DNA of 54,371 nucleotides from Candidatus Bathyarchaeota archaeon (GTDB lineage: Archaea > Thermoproteota > Bathyarchaeia > Bathyarchaeales > DTEX01): the NCBI GenBank assembly GCA_018397055.1, contig JAGTQS010000001.1:1-54371 (forward strand). The letters are read 5' to 3'. Below the pieces are notes generated by a model that was given only the letters and a program-made list of their open reading frames with translations, did no database searches and was not told the DNA's origin. Each line of letters starts with the position of its first letter. Positions within the stretch are counted from its first letter, which is position 1. The position numbers and the translations under genes were made by a program. Shown here piece after piece: positions 7,769 through 16,645 of the stretch.

Positions 7769-8284
7769 ATGTCTACATCAACACGTAGGGTTCCATTAAG
7801 AAAGGACGGCCGAAAACAGTTCCTAGAAAAGGTTTCTTCAAATCTTGGGCTAAACATCGAATCCTTCTTTGGCTCAAAACCACAAGTCGAGGTGACTGAA
7901 ACCTCGAAAGGCAAAATTTACGTTGTTAATGGACGCCCCATTTTTGCTGAATTCGAAAACGACTTGTTTCCCACATTATCTTTTGAACAATACGTTTCAC
8001 GCCTGCCAAAGGTTGTTGTGGACATGGGTGCAGTGCTATATATCTGCAACGGCGCCGACGTGATGGGGCCTGGCATTGTTGGCATTCAAGGGGAATTTGC
8101 GCCGAAAAGCGTAGTTACAGTTGTGGATGTCAAAAACAAGAAGCCTATAGCTATTGCGAAGTCTGTCTTTGACTCTAAGACGGCTTTAATAATCAAAAAA
8201 GGCAAGTTATTTGAGAACATGCATTTTGTGGGAGACGAAATTTGGACAGTTAGCAAAGAAATTGAGGGCAAACAAAAGAGTTAA
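7769..8284 (+). CDS. PUA domain RNA-binding protein (Tma20/MCT-1-like)
   Basis: This 171-residue protein has an N-terminal pre-PUA region (about 1-80; LRKDGRKQFLEKVSSNLGLN) and a C-terminal PUA domain (about 85-165; KVVVDMGAVLYICNGADVMGPGIV and EFAPKSVVTVVDVKNKKPIAIA). Eukaryotic relatives MCT-1 and Tma20 act in ribosome recycling and translation re-initiation. A similar role in archaea is inferred from homology. ATG 7769 is used because the TATA box is about 26 bases upstream. Longer in-frame starts would overlap the divergent LSm promoter. Confidence 0.85.
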   Translation: MSTSTRRVPLRKDGRKQFLEKVSSNLGLNIESFFGSKPQVEVTETSKGKIYVVNGRPIFAEFENDLFPTLSFEQYVSRLPKVVVDMGAVLYICNGADVMGPGIVGIQGEFAPKSVVTVVDVKNKKPIAIAKSVFDSKTALIIKKGKLFENMHFVGDEIWTVSKEIEGKQKS

Positions 8285-8305
8285 GACACTTCTGTGCTAT
8301 CTTAC

Positions 8306-8315
8306 TTTTATATGA
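8306..8315 (+). promoter_or_regulatory. TATA box and SD of sepF
   Basis: TTTTATATGA precedes the TTG start at 8341 by about 30 bases. GAGGGG at 8329-8334 gives a SD six bases from the TTG, so a short leader is expected. Confidence 0.5.
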
Positions 8316-8340
8316 TATGAAGAGTTTTGAGGGGTAGATT

Positions 8341-8742
8341 TTGGCCAGTGTGAATTTGGGCAAAGTCATAGAAAAAATAGTAGGCAGAGTCAAAAAAGAA
8401 GAAGAACAGCACAGAGAGGAAACAATGCCTGAAACTGCGGCTGAACCGACACCTGAACATGCTCCTGTTCAAACGGCGTTACAAGCTAAACCGGTTTACA
8501 TAAAATCCACAATTTTGGACTCGTTGGAGGAACTTGAAAATATTATGGCTGAACTTGAATCTGGCAACATCGTCATAGTTCGGTTAACGCCCCTTTTTGA
8601 TGTGGACCTTGATGACGTTAGGCGTGCAGTAAGAAAATTGAAGAAAGTCGCACAAAAAATTGACGGCGACATTGCCAGCTTGGGTGAAGACCGCATTGTC
8701 GTAACTCCCTCCAATATAAAAGTGTGGAGAGACAAAAGCTAA
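8341..8742 (+). CDS. sepF: SepF, cell division protein (FtsZ membrane anchor)
   Basis: This 133-residue protein has an N-terminal helix that could bind membrane (MASVNLGKVIEKIVGRV), a charged linker with proline and alanine, and a C-terminal SepF fold from about residue 55 (YIKSTILDSLEELENIMAE, NIVIVRLTPLF, GDIASLGEDRIVVTPSNIKVW). SepF tethers FtsZ to the membrane in FtsZ-dividing archaea. No ftsZ is in the window. TTG start is supported by the SD just upstream. It converges with aCPSF1, 23 bases between stops. Confidence 0.88.
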   Translation: MASVNLGKVIEKIVGRVKKEEEQHREETMPETAAEPTPEHAPVQTALQAKPVYIKSTILDSLEELENIMAELESGNIVIVRLTPLFDVDLDDVRRAVRKLKKVAQKIDGDIASLGEDRIVVTPSNIKVWRDKS

Positions 8743-8765
8743 CAGGTCTAGTTGGGAAAAGGAGC

Positions 8766-10682
8766 TTAGTGAAGCCGAATAGTTTCCAGAACGTCTGGTG
8801 CTGTGGCGTTAATTTTGTATCTTGTGCGCAGGTAATCAGCCAGCCCAAGGCATTTGGATTTTTCTCCGTGGCACACGATGACGTTCTCAGGTTTTGATGC
8901 CAGTTTACGGATGTATCCGATTATTTGTCTTCTGTCAGAGTGTCCGGAAAACCCGTCAACCGTTTGAACTTCGAGATTGCATTTAATAACCTTGATTTTT
9001 CCTTCGGAGTTGAAAACTGAGACTTCAGGCACCTTTTTCTGTACTCGTCTGCCTAGTGTTCCTTCAATTTGGTAGCTTACAAAGATTATTGTGTTCCGAC
9101 TGTCCTCGGCTAACTGCTGGAAATAATCGATTATAGGTCCGCCTTCAAGCATTCCAGCTGTCGCAACGATGATGCTGGGTTCGCCATTAATTATGTCCTG
9201 TCTGGCGCTTGGATGTTCAACAACGGTGAAGTAGTCGGACTCAAACGGGTTTACACCTTCGTTAAGTATGCTGTTTCTAACCTCTCTGGACAAATACTCG
9301 GGATGCGCGGTGTGGATAGCCGTCGCTTCAGAAATCATTCCTTCTATGAAGACTGGCGCTTCCTTCATCATTCCTCTTTTCATGTACTCGTCTAAAATAA
9401 GCATGATCTCCTGAGCCCTGCCAACAGCGGGAACGGGAATCAGAACCTTTCCACTTCGGGTAAGAGTTTCGTTAATTATTTGTGTAAGCCTTTGTTCAGC
9501 CTCTTCCCTCGCCGGCATGATGTCAGTCGGTCCGCTGTACGTCGCCTCGGTGATGATTGTTTCAACCCTTGGAAAATCTCGGGCAGCGGCTTCCAGCAAC
9601 ATTGTTTTGCCAAACTTGAAGTCGCCAGTGTAGACTATGTTGTGGTAGCCCTCGCCCATGTGAAGGTGAACTATAGAAGAGCCGAGAATGTGCCCAGCAT
9701 TATGTAAGGTCAGTCTGATGTCAGGAGCGATGTCTGTAACCACGCCGAACCTTAAGGGCACGGTGTGTAGTACACTTTCCCTCACATCTTTTTGGTCATA
9801 AAACAACGGCAAACCCTGTTTTGACATGACATCAAGATAGTCAAGCTGAAGAAGCGTCATGAGACTTAAATTCGGCACAGAACAATATACGGGTCCGTCA
9901 AATCCATACTTAAAAAGGAAAGGCAGGAACCCGCAGTGGTCTAGATGAGCGTGGCTTATGACAACAGCGTCTAAGGTTGAAGGGTCGAATTGGGCAACGT
10001 CAAACCTTGGAAAAACCTCGAAAGGCTTTGTGGAACCAGGATTTATGCCGCAGTCAATTAGAACTTGGCTTTCTCTTGTCTCCACAAGAATTGCTGAACG
10101 GCCAACTTCTCTGGCAGCGCCCAGCATCGTTATTCTGACGTCTCCAACCTCGTGTAGTAATGGTCTATAGATCCTTTCACCGACGTTTCGGAGAATCCTC
10201 TCTCTTTCCTTGCTTCCTGAATAGAGCGAGTGTCTTACGTGAGCAATGATTTTTGACGGTTTTGGCGGACTTCTCAGAACTCGAGGAATCCAACGTGTTT
10301 TAACCACGATTTCGTTGAGTGTTGAGCCGTCCTTTCCAATCACCAGACCAGGCTTTTTAGCTTCAATGATAACTTCGCCGACAGTTGGGTCGAACAGAAC
10401 GTTTGTGACTTCGGCTTCTTGGGTAACTATTTCTGTAATTGTTTTTTGGGCTTCAGGCTCAGCCATCCTCACAGAAGGGTCAGATCTGATGACTATTCTT
10501 TTTTTGATGAGGTTGACAATTTCCGTGATAGCCTTACTTTGGGTTACTCGTATTTCGGGTTTTTTGGTGTAAATGGCTAAAGAGGGACCCTCAAATTCAA
10601 TACGTGTAAGTTCTGCTTCTTTCGGAAGATGCTCAAAGATAGTTCTTCGGATCATATCCTTGTCTTTTTCTGTTGAGGCCAC
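8766..10682 (-). CDS. aCPSF1, beta-CASP ribonuclease with KH domains (FttA)
   Basis: This 638-residue enzyme has the order KH-KH-metallo-beta-lactamase-beta-CASP. The KH region covers residues 1-150 (second KH with VIGKDGSTLNEI near 114-125). The zinc motif HAHLDH is at 244-249. Later motifs include ITEATYSGP, VPAVGRAQEIML and GFSGHSD. aCPSF1 cleaves nascent RNA 3' ends and acts as the general transcription termination factor in archaea. It is followed upstream by the proteasome beta gene with 27 bases between them, a pairing seen in other archaea, so they are probably one operon. Confidence 0.95.
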   Translation of the reverse strand: MASTEKDKDMIRRTIFEHLPKEAELTRIEFEGPSLAIYTKKPEIRVTQSKAITEIVNLIKKRIVIRSDPSVRMAEPEAQKTITEIVTQEAEVTNVLFDPTVGEVIIEAKKPGLVIGKDGSTLNEIVVKTRWIPRVLRSPPKPSKIIAHVRHSLYSGSKERERILRNVGERIYRPLLHEVGDVRITMLGAAREVGRSAILVETRESQVLIDCGINPGSTKPFEVFPRFDVAQFDPSTLDAVVISHAHLDHCGFLPFLFKYGFDGPVYCSVPNLSLMTLLQLDYLDVMSKQGLPLFYDQKDVRESVLHTVPLRFGVVTDIAPDIRLTLHNAGHILGSSIVHLHMGEGYHNIVYTGDFKFGKTMLLEAAARDFPRVETIITEATYSGPTDIMPAREEAEQRLTQIINETLTRSGKVLIPVPAVGRAQEIMLILDEYMKRGMMKEAPVFIEGMISEATAIHTAHPEYLSREVRNSILNEGVNPFESDYFTVVEHPSARQDIINGEPSIIVATAGMLEGGPIIDYFQQLAEDSRNTIIFVSYQIEGTLGRRVQKKVPEVSVFNSEGKIKVIKCNLEVQTVDGFSGHSDRRQIIGYIRKLASKPENVIVCHGEKSKCLGLADYLRTRYKINATAPDVLETIRLH

Positions 10683-10709
10683 TTTCTTTCATCTCGTTTT
10701 TATTTTCAT

Positions 10710-11366
10710 CTAATTCTGTTTCAAAATCGTTCTTTTTTCTTCATCATTCAATTCTCGATAACCGTTCATGTCAATTATAGAGACATCAAAGCTGTCTCCA
10801 CTGGCAACATTACGTTTAATTGCTGATTTAATTGACATAACAACGATCTCTAAAATTTCTTGCAATGGTAAACCTTCCCGAAATCTTTCGTCCAGAACGC
10901 CGTAAGCCACTGGTGAACCTGATCCCGTCGCAACATACTTTTCCTCAGTTACGCTGCCGAATGGATCTATCATGAACAAGTGAGAACCTGAACTGTCAAC
11001 TCCCCCTATGATTATTCGCGCTAAAAATGGAGATAGACGGTTTGAGAAAAACATGTTTGCCACGAGACGCGCTGCTGTACTCACTGGAATGGGAGACTTT
11101 CTCTGCAGACGATATATTCTTGCATTTGCTTTGAGGATTTCAACCGTCCGCTGCGCATCCGCAACTAGGCCTGAAATCGTCATGGCTAAGTGGTTGTCTA
11201 TCTTGTAGACTTTTTTTCCTTTTTTGTGGACAACAAGTGAGCCGGCTGTCACCCTCGTGTCTGAAGCAAGCACAACACCATCAGTGCTTATAGCTCCAAC
11301 GGTCGTTGTTCCTTTTAATGCCATTCCATCATTTAATATATGCATTCCTAATTTCTCCGAAAACAT
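10710..11366 (-). CDS. psmB: proteasome subunit beta
   Basis: This 218-residue precursor is the catalytic subunit of the 20S proteasome. A short propeptide ends at Gly19, so autocleavage exposes Thr20 of the TTTVGA sequence as nucleophile. SDTRVTAG and the conserved Lys in KKGKKVYKID follow, with ATGSGSPVAYG and GDSFDVSIID later. Alternative ATG codons at 11345 and 11324 would only shorten the propeptide. An AT-rich TATA-like TTTAAATTTAA lies on the minus strand near 11444-11454. The gene precedes aCPSF1 in the same direction. Confidence 0.96.
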   Translation of the reverse strand: MFSEKLGMHILNDGMALKGTTTVGAISTDGVVLASDTRVTAGSLVVHKKGKKVYKIDNHLAMTISGLVADAQRTVEILKANARIYRLQRKSPIPVSTAARLVANMFFSNRLSPFLARIIIGGVDSSGSHLFMIDPFGSVTEEKYVATGSGSPVAYGVLDERFREGLPLQEILEIVVMSIKSAIKRNVASGDSFDVSIIDMNGYRELNDEEKRTILKQN

Positions 11367-11545
11367 GTTAGCGCAAGCTTCTCGATGGTGAATCTAATAA
11401 GAGAGGAGTAAGTGCTTGAGTTTATCATAATAATGTTATGGTTAAATTTAAATCGTTCGGATTTTGGATTCATCCCAGAAGCTTCATTATGTCTTTTAAA
11501 TCAAGAAGACTTAAATTAGATGGGTTGTATCTCTTAAATGCTTGA

Positions 11546-12625
11546 ATGGAAGGACACTTATTGAGTCTAAACCTTCATCGCATGCAGCTTCCACGAGAGG
11601 TAATCGTTGGCAACGGAAGTATTCAACTAATCGGTGACGTCTGTAAAAACTTGGGATTTAACCGAAAAGCTTTGATTATCACGGGCAGAATTACTGTGAA
11701 AGCTGCAGCGCAAAGGGTAGGTGATATACTTAAGGATGAAGGGCTAAAGGTTGATTGCCATGTAGTTTCATCGGATGTTCCCACATTAGACGACGTTTGG
11801 CAAGCTGAAAAAGCCATTGAAGCCTTGAAGCCTCAAGTTGTTTTTGGAGTTGGAGGCGGAACAAAAATAGATATTGCAAAGCTAAGTTCAGCACATAAAG
11901 GAGTACTGTTCATAAGTGTCCCAACATCAGCCTCACACGACGGAATGGCAAGCCCATTCGCCTCGATTAAAGGACTGAAAAAGCCTTCCTCGATCTTGGC
12001 GCAGTCTCCAATAGCGGTTGTCGCCGACACATCAGTCATAATTAATGTCCCCTACCGTTTTATTGCGAGCGGATGTGGGGACGTAATATCGAAGTTCGTT
12101 TCAACCCAAGACTGGAAACTGGCCCATGAAAAAAAGAATGAATATTATGCGCAATACGCAGCGAGCCTAGCTTTAATGAGTGCGCAACACATAGTTGAGA
12201 ACGTTGACTTTATCAAGCCAGGATCTGAAGAAGGGTTAAGGGTTTTGCTTGAGGCCCTCGTAAGCTGTGGAGTAGCCATGTGCATAGCGGGAACAAGTAA
12301 ACCTTGCAGTGGCTCGGAACATCTCTTCAGCCACGCCTTAGACTTTTTGTATCCGAACAGTGCATTGCACGGTGAACAGTGCGGTTTAGGAGCAATAATG
12401 ATGGCTAAGCTTCACGGCATAGAATGGGAAATGATTAGAGACACGTTGAAAAAGATTGGGGCGCCAGTTACTGCCCGAGAAATTGGTGTTCCCTCAGATC
12501 ATATTGTCAAAGCGTTGTTGAAAGCTTCCACGATCTTGCCGGAAAGGTACACTGTCCTGAATGAGAGACATTTAACCCGAAAAACTGCCTACGAATTGGC
12601 AAAAACTACGGGCGTAATTGAGTAA
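11546..12625 (+). CDS. egsA: sn-glycerol-1-phosphate dehydrogenase
   Basis: This 359-residue enzyme reduces dihydroxyacetone phosphate to sn-glycerol-1-phosphate, the backbone of archaeal lipids. The NAD(P)-binding VFGVGGGTKIDIAK and PTSASHDGMASPFAS segments are clear. The zinc ligands appear as the Asp of SGCGDVISK and the His of HLFSHALD and LHGEQCG. Length is standard. It is divergent from psmB, and a TTTTAAATC element near 11490 is the likely TATA box. Confidence 0.95.
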   Translation: MEGHLLSLNLHRMQLPREVIVGNGSIQLIGDVCKNLGFNRKALIITGRITVKAAAQRVGDILKDEGLKVDCHVVSSDVPTLDDVWQAEKAIEALKPQVVFGVGGGTKIDIAKLSSAHKGVLFISVPTSASHDGMASPFASIKGLKKPSSILAQSPIAVVADTSVIINVPYRFIASGCGDVISKFVSTQDWKLAHEKKNEYYAQYAASLALMSAQHIVENVDFIKPGSEEGLRVLLEALVSCGVAMCIAGTSKPCSGSEHLFSHALDFLYPNSALHGEQCGLGAIMMAKLHGIEWEMIRDTLKKIGAPVTAREIGVPSDHIVKALLKASTILPERYTVLNERHLTRKTAYELAKTTGVIE

Positions 12626-12657
12626 AAGTTTATTGTTTTCTTCAACAAAGTTTTATT

Positions 12658-13122
12658 GTGGAGAGCAACTTGGATAGCAAGAGAATTGTAACTTTAATCG
12701 GTTCAGGTCAGGCTAAAATTGGCGCAGTCTTCATTCATAAGGGTCCAGGCTCAAAATGTTCAGAATGTGGGTACTCGAAGGTTTGTGTTCATAACATAGA
12801 GCTGGGGCGCATCTATGAGATCGTAGGTGTACGTGATAAGACCCTATTTTGTAAGCAATACGAAACAGAGATGAAGGTTGTTGAGGTTATGAACGCCAAG
12901 ATATTATCTTCACTGCCGAGTAAACAGGCAATACCAGGCGCAATTATAGTCTTTAAAACGCCAGAATGCGGGAACGAAGGTTGCGAAAGGTACGAGTTGT
13001 GTTTTCCACTCGGCTTAAAAGATGGAGACAGATGTGAAGTGGTTGAGGTTAATGAGGCTTTTCAGTGTCCACTTGGAGTTTCTCGGAAGAAGGTTTTTCT
13101 TCGACTTGCTCCGGCTTCTTGA
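12658..13122 (+). CDS. UPF0179 family protein
   Basis: This 154-residue archaeal protein of unknown function carries many cysteines in paired positions (CSECGYSKVCVHN, CGNEGCERYELCFP, CPLG). These suggest a metal centre, perhaps an Fe-S cluster or zinc. Start is GTG at 12658. It lies 32 bases after egsA and is probably co-transcribed. Its last 74 bases overlap, on the opposite strand, the end of the FKBP gene. Confidence 0.88.
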   Translation: MESNLDSKRIVTLIGSGQAKIGAVFIHKGPGSKCSECGYSKVCVHNIELGRIYEIVGVRDKTLFCKQYETEMKVVEVMNAKILSSLPSKQAIPGAIIVFKTPECGNEGCERYELCFPLGLKDGDRCEVVEVNEAFQCPLGVSRKKVFLRLAPAS

Positions 13123-13795
13123 AGGTTTCGGTGAACATGACGGTTTTTATTTCTGGGAAAAACTTTTGAACATCTAGGGCTATGCCTCTTTTCGCAATCT
13201 GTAATCCTTCAATGTAGAAGGCTTCTTCGGGAATTTCCACACTAAGAGCGTCGTTCGCTATTTCGAATGAAAACTTTCCTATGTCAATTTGTGGAATTCT
13301 TCTGTGGATTAATGCGCTTATCTTTTCTTCTGTTGCTTCGAGTTTCTTTTGAACTGTAACCTCGTAAATCAAGGTTTTCCCAGCGAGGGGAGGATTGAAG
13401 TCTAAGAGAACCCTTCCTGAACCTATTGTTCTAACTGTGGCCAAGCGGTTGTCAACTTCAACCCTCATTCCAACTTGAGGCGTAATCCCCTGGGAGGTTA
13501 GTTTCCTTAGTGGATACAACTTGATTTTTTTGGGGTCTCTTTCTCCGAAGCCTTTCTCAGCTGGAATTTCTATTTTTTCTGTTTTGTTAAGCTCAAGATT
13601 TAGTAAGGCGTCGTCCAGGGCCTTTAGAACCCAGCCTTCGCCTGTTACAACTAGATTTGGCTCGTAGAGAACGCCGTCTCTGTAGATGTTTTCTTTTCTG
13701 GCTACATCTTCAGATGTGGTATCGAAAGCTTCTCCCGTCTCGGACAATCGAGCGGTGTAATCGATTAGGATAAAATCTCCTTTCTTAAACGGCAT
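13049..13795 (-). CDS. FKBP-type peptidyl-prolyl isomerase (SlyD-like, long archaeal form)
   Basis: This 248-residue folding factor catalyses cis-trans isomerisation of proline bonds. It begins MPFKKGDFILIDYTARLSETGEAFDTT. An insert-in-flap domain follows, then GRVLLDFNPPLAGKTLIYEVTVQK closing the FKBP core by about residue 155. The C-terminal region to 248 is an additional domain seen in long archaeal FKBPs, and the last 25 residues are acidic and Lys-rich. ATG 13795 is set by GAGG eight bases upstream; an earlier ATG at 13813 is less likely. The tail overlaps UPF0179 in antisense. Confidence 0.92.
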   Translation of the reverse strand: MPFKKGDFILIDYTARLSETGEAFDTTSEDVARKENIYRDGVLYEPNLVVTGEGWVLKALDDALLNLELNKTEKIEIPAEKGFGERDPKKIKLYPLRKLTSQGITPQVGMRVEVDNRLATVRTIGSGRVLLDFNPPLAGKTLIYEVTVQKKLEATEEKISALIHRRIPQIDIGKFSFEIANDALSVEIPEEAFYIEGLQIAKRGIALDVQKFFPEIKTVMFTETFKKPEQVEEKPSSEKLQVDTEKPH

Positions 13796-14166
13796 CTTTT
13801 TTTCCTCATGCAACTTGTTTTCATATCGCGTTATTTTACCGAATTTATGGTTCGCGCTTTGGTTTTCAACTTCGCTGCTTTAATCGGTAATATTTTGGTT
13901 ACTGAAAATAGGACTGACATATATGGATTACGGAAATAGTTTTGAGTAGCCTGTTAAAAGCTTATTCGAGTATCAGCACTTTTAAAATGATAGAGGCTAG
14001 GTAGAAAAAATGTGCGAGAGGTGTTACCTAATCCTTTGTTAGAAGAGCGTGGAAACTTAGAAGGTTCCATCAATATATGACTATCTGAAAAATAGACATA
14101 AAATATAGATTTATATTCATATTATCCTAATATACGATTGCCTATTATCATTTATGTTGAGTCCCG
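13796..14166. other. intergenic stretch of 371 bases, AT-rich promoter region
   Basis: This gap separates the divergent FKBP and kinase-operon genes. No convincing frame is present. A TTTATATTC element at 14110-14118 fits a TATA box for the TTG start at 14167. A small imperfect hairpin (GACTAT...ATAGAC) lies just upstream of it. Nothing else was recognised. Confidence 0.4.
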
Positions 14167-14547
14167 TTGAAGAATAAAAACTCCTCTAAGAAAGTCGAGA
14201 AAATCGCGTTAAGGTTCCTTACGCTATTTGATGAAAAACTAATGGAGGTTATAAAGGATGTTCTAGAAAAAGTTCTTGGAGAAGTTGCGGCGGGATTTAT
14301 CATTGAATTTTTAATTTTCAAGGTTCTGAAAAAGGATGAGACGTATATAACGTTTGGGGAGGATGCGAAAATATTTAGTGACGCCTTAAGAGACATTCTT
14401 GGGTCAGGTTGCGTACCAATCGAAAAATTAATTATTGAACAGTTATATTTGAAATTTAGATTAGAATTCAAAGAGGAGAAAAATTATACTTTTTCGGATT
14501 ACAAAAAAGAGTTGAAAAGATTGCTTGGGGAACATGGACAGTCATGA
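14167..14547 (+). CDS. small unrecognised protein of the kinase operon (possibly an archaeal output domain)
   Basis: This 126-residue predominantly helical protein has no clear signal or membrane segment, although residues 31-52 are quite hydrophobic. The stretch DAKIFSDALRDILG followed by IEKLIIEQLYLKF and a closing SDYKKELKRLL resembles, from memory, the NitrOD5-type archaeal output domain. I cannot verify this. Start is TTG at 14167. The stop overlaps the kinase start by four bases (ATGA at 14544), so the two are translationally coupled and the protein probably acts with the kinase as sensor accessory or output. Confidence 0.6.
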   Translation: MKNKNSSKKVEKIALRFLTLFDEKLMEVIKDVLEKVLGEVAAGFIIEFLIFKVLKKDETYITFGEDAKIFSDALRDILGSGCVPIEKLIIEQLYLKFRLEFKEEKNYTFSDYKKELKRLLGEHGQS

Positions 14548-16640
14548 ATAATGAAACAAAAGTGGATGTTAATGCGTTCAACGAATTGCTTAACGCACTA
14601 GTTTTCTTGGGAAACGTTTCAACAAAGATTTTGGGTATGCCAGACGTGAACACGGTATTTAAAGTCCTCGAAAAAGAGTCTTCAAAGTCCCTATTATATA
14701 ATATGAGTATCTTTTTGTTGGCTAATAGTGGTTCAAGGCTGAAAATTGCAGCAGCGTCTGAATTTTATAGGAAAAATAAAATCTTTGAACATTTATTGGG
14801 CGTAAGCCTTGAGAAATTACGTATTAACATAGCTAAATCAAGTCTTTTAACTCAAACGGTGAACGAAGAAAAAACGTTGGAAGCTATTTTTGCTGATTTG
14901 ATACGAGAAATTTCAGCCTCCGAACGATGTGACGAAGTAATTAGGATGTTTGGCCTTCAGAAAAGAAGGGTTATTTTGTCACCATTATATCGCCATAAAA
15001 GGGTCTTCGGTATCCTCATCATTGACGCAATCGATTCGACAGATCAGTCTGTCACTGTAGCTAAAATTTTTGCTCAACAAATCTCAACCGTGATAGAATT
15101 TGTGGAAAAACAGTTAAAATACAAAAAAACTGCTGAGAAACTGAGGGGTTATGAAGAAAAATATAGGGCTTCATTCGAGAAAGCGATGGACGCGATTTTC
15201 CTTGCTGATGCTGAAACTGGCATATTAGTTGACTGTAACCACGCGGCATGCAAATTAGTTAAAAGAAAAAAGTCGGAGATTGTTGGCCAACATCAACGGA
15301 CTCTGCATCCTCCAGAGGAAGTTGCAGGTGAATTCAGCAAAACGTTTACCCTACATTTGAAAGAAGATGAAGGGCAAGTATTGGAAACAAAAGTTATCAC
15401 AAAAGATGGAGAAGTTAGAGACGTTGAAGTTAAGGCAAACCTGGTGGAAATTGCGGGTAGAAAAATACTTCAGGGAATTTTCCGAGACATTACGGAAACG
15501 AAAAAGATGGAAAGGGAGCTAATTCATGAACGTGACCTGCTGCAAGTTCTTATGGACAACATTCCTGACACAATTTATTTTAAAGACGTAAATTCTCGGT
15601 TCACAAGAATAAATTTGGCTCAAGCTCGAATGCTTGGTGTAAAAAGTCCTGAGGAGGCTGTGGGAAAAACAGATTTTGACTTTTTTACGCTTGAGCATGC
15701 AAAGGATGCCTATATTGATGAACAGAAAATCGTTAGGACAGGTATGCCTATTGTAAGTAAAGTTGAGAGAATTAGAAGAGCAGACGGAAAATTTCTGTGG
15801 GTTACAGCGACAAAGGTTCCAATAAGGGATTCAGCTGGTCGCATCGTTGGAATAGTTGGAATATCGAGAGACATCACAGAGACTAAGCAGATGCAAGATG
15901 AACTTGAACATTATTCCAAACACCTAGAAGAAATCGTAGAACAGAGAACAACGGAACTTAGAAGGGCTGAACGGTTGGCGGCAATTGGCGAAACAGCAGC
16001 AATGGTGGGACACGACCTCCGCAATCCATTGCAAAGCATGCTGGGGACACTTTATCTACTAAGAGAAAAAATTGATTCCGCCCATTGCGAATCTAGAGAT
16101 AAACAGGAATTTGAAGGATTACTCAAAAGAGTTGACGAAGAAATAAAATACATGAACAAGATAATTTCGGACTTACAAGATTTTGCTGGACCGACAAAAG
16201 TTAACCTAACAGAAACCGACATCAACGATGTTATAAAAGACACTCTTGCATCAATAACGATTCCAAAAACAATCAATGTTTCAGTAATGATTTCAAAATC
16301 TTTGCCCAAATTAATGGTTGACCCTACCTTAATGAGGAGAGTACTAACTAATTTGATTCTTAATGCTGTTCAGGCAATTTCTGATACGGGTAAAATTGGA
16401 ATAGAAGCATTTATTAATGGAGAAGATGCGATAATAAACATTACAGACACTGGGGTAGGCATCCCAGAAGAAAATTTGCCTAAAATCTTTCAACCGCTGT
16501 TTACCACTAAGGCTAAGGGGCAAGGATTCGGGTTGGCAACATGTAAAAAACTTATAAACCTTCAAAACAGCGAGATTGTGGTTAAGTCAGAAGTAGGTAA
16601 AGGTTCAACCTTCTCAATCAAGATCCCGTTAAAGAGGTGA
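14544..16640 (+). CDS. histidine kinase with N-terminal GAF-like and two PAS domains
   Basis: This 698-residue soluble sensor kinase has no transmembrane helix, so its signal is likely cytoplasmic. Residues about 10-200 look like a GAF domain. PAS domains follow at about 210-325 (ASFEKAMDAIFLADAETG) and 328-455 (DNIPDTIYFKDVNSRFTRINLAQ). A short coiled segment leads to the dimerisation domain, with the phospho-acceptor His490 in MVGHDLRNPLQ. The ATP lid region shows N (NLILNAVQAI), G1 (DTGVGIPEE) and G2 (GQGFGLAT) boxes. It is the middle gene of a three-gene operon with the response regulator. Confidence 0.93.
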   Translation: MNNETKVDVNAFNELLNALVFLGNVSTKILGMPDVNTVFKVLEKESSKSLLYNMSIFLLANSGSRLKIAAASEFYRKNKIFEHLLGVSLEKLRINIAKSSLLTQTVNEEKTLEAIFADLIREISASERCDEVIRMFGLQKRRVILSPLYRHKRVFGILIIDAIDSTDQSVTVAKIFAQQISTVIEFVEKQLKYKKTAEKLRGYEEKYRASFEKAMDAIFLADAETGILVDCNHAACKLVKRKKSEIVGQHQRTLHPPEEVAGEFSKTFTLHLKEDEGQVLETKVITKDGEVRDVEVKANLVEIAGRKILQGIFRDITETKKMERELIHERDLLQVLMDNIPDTIYFKDVNSRFTRINLAQARMLGVKSPEEAVGKTDFDFFTLEHAKDAYIDEQKIVRTGMPIVSKVERIRRADGKFLWVTATKVPIRDSAGRIVGIVGISRDITETKQMQDELEHYSKHLEEIVEQRTTELRRAERLAAIGETAAMVGHDLRNPLQSMLGTLYLLREKIDSAHCESRDKQEFEGLLKRVDEEIKYMNKIISDLQDFAGPTKVNLTETDINDVIKDTLASITIPKTINVSVMISKSLPKLMVDPTLMRRVLTNLILNAVQAISDTGKIGIEAFINGEDAIINITDTGVGIPEENLPKIFQPLFTTKAKGQGFGLATCKKLINLQNSEIVVKSEVGKGSTFSIKIPLKR

Positions 16641-16645
16641 AAAAC

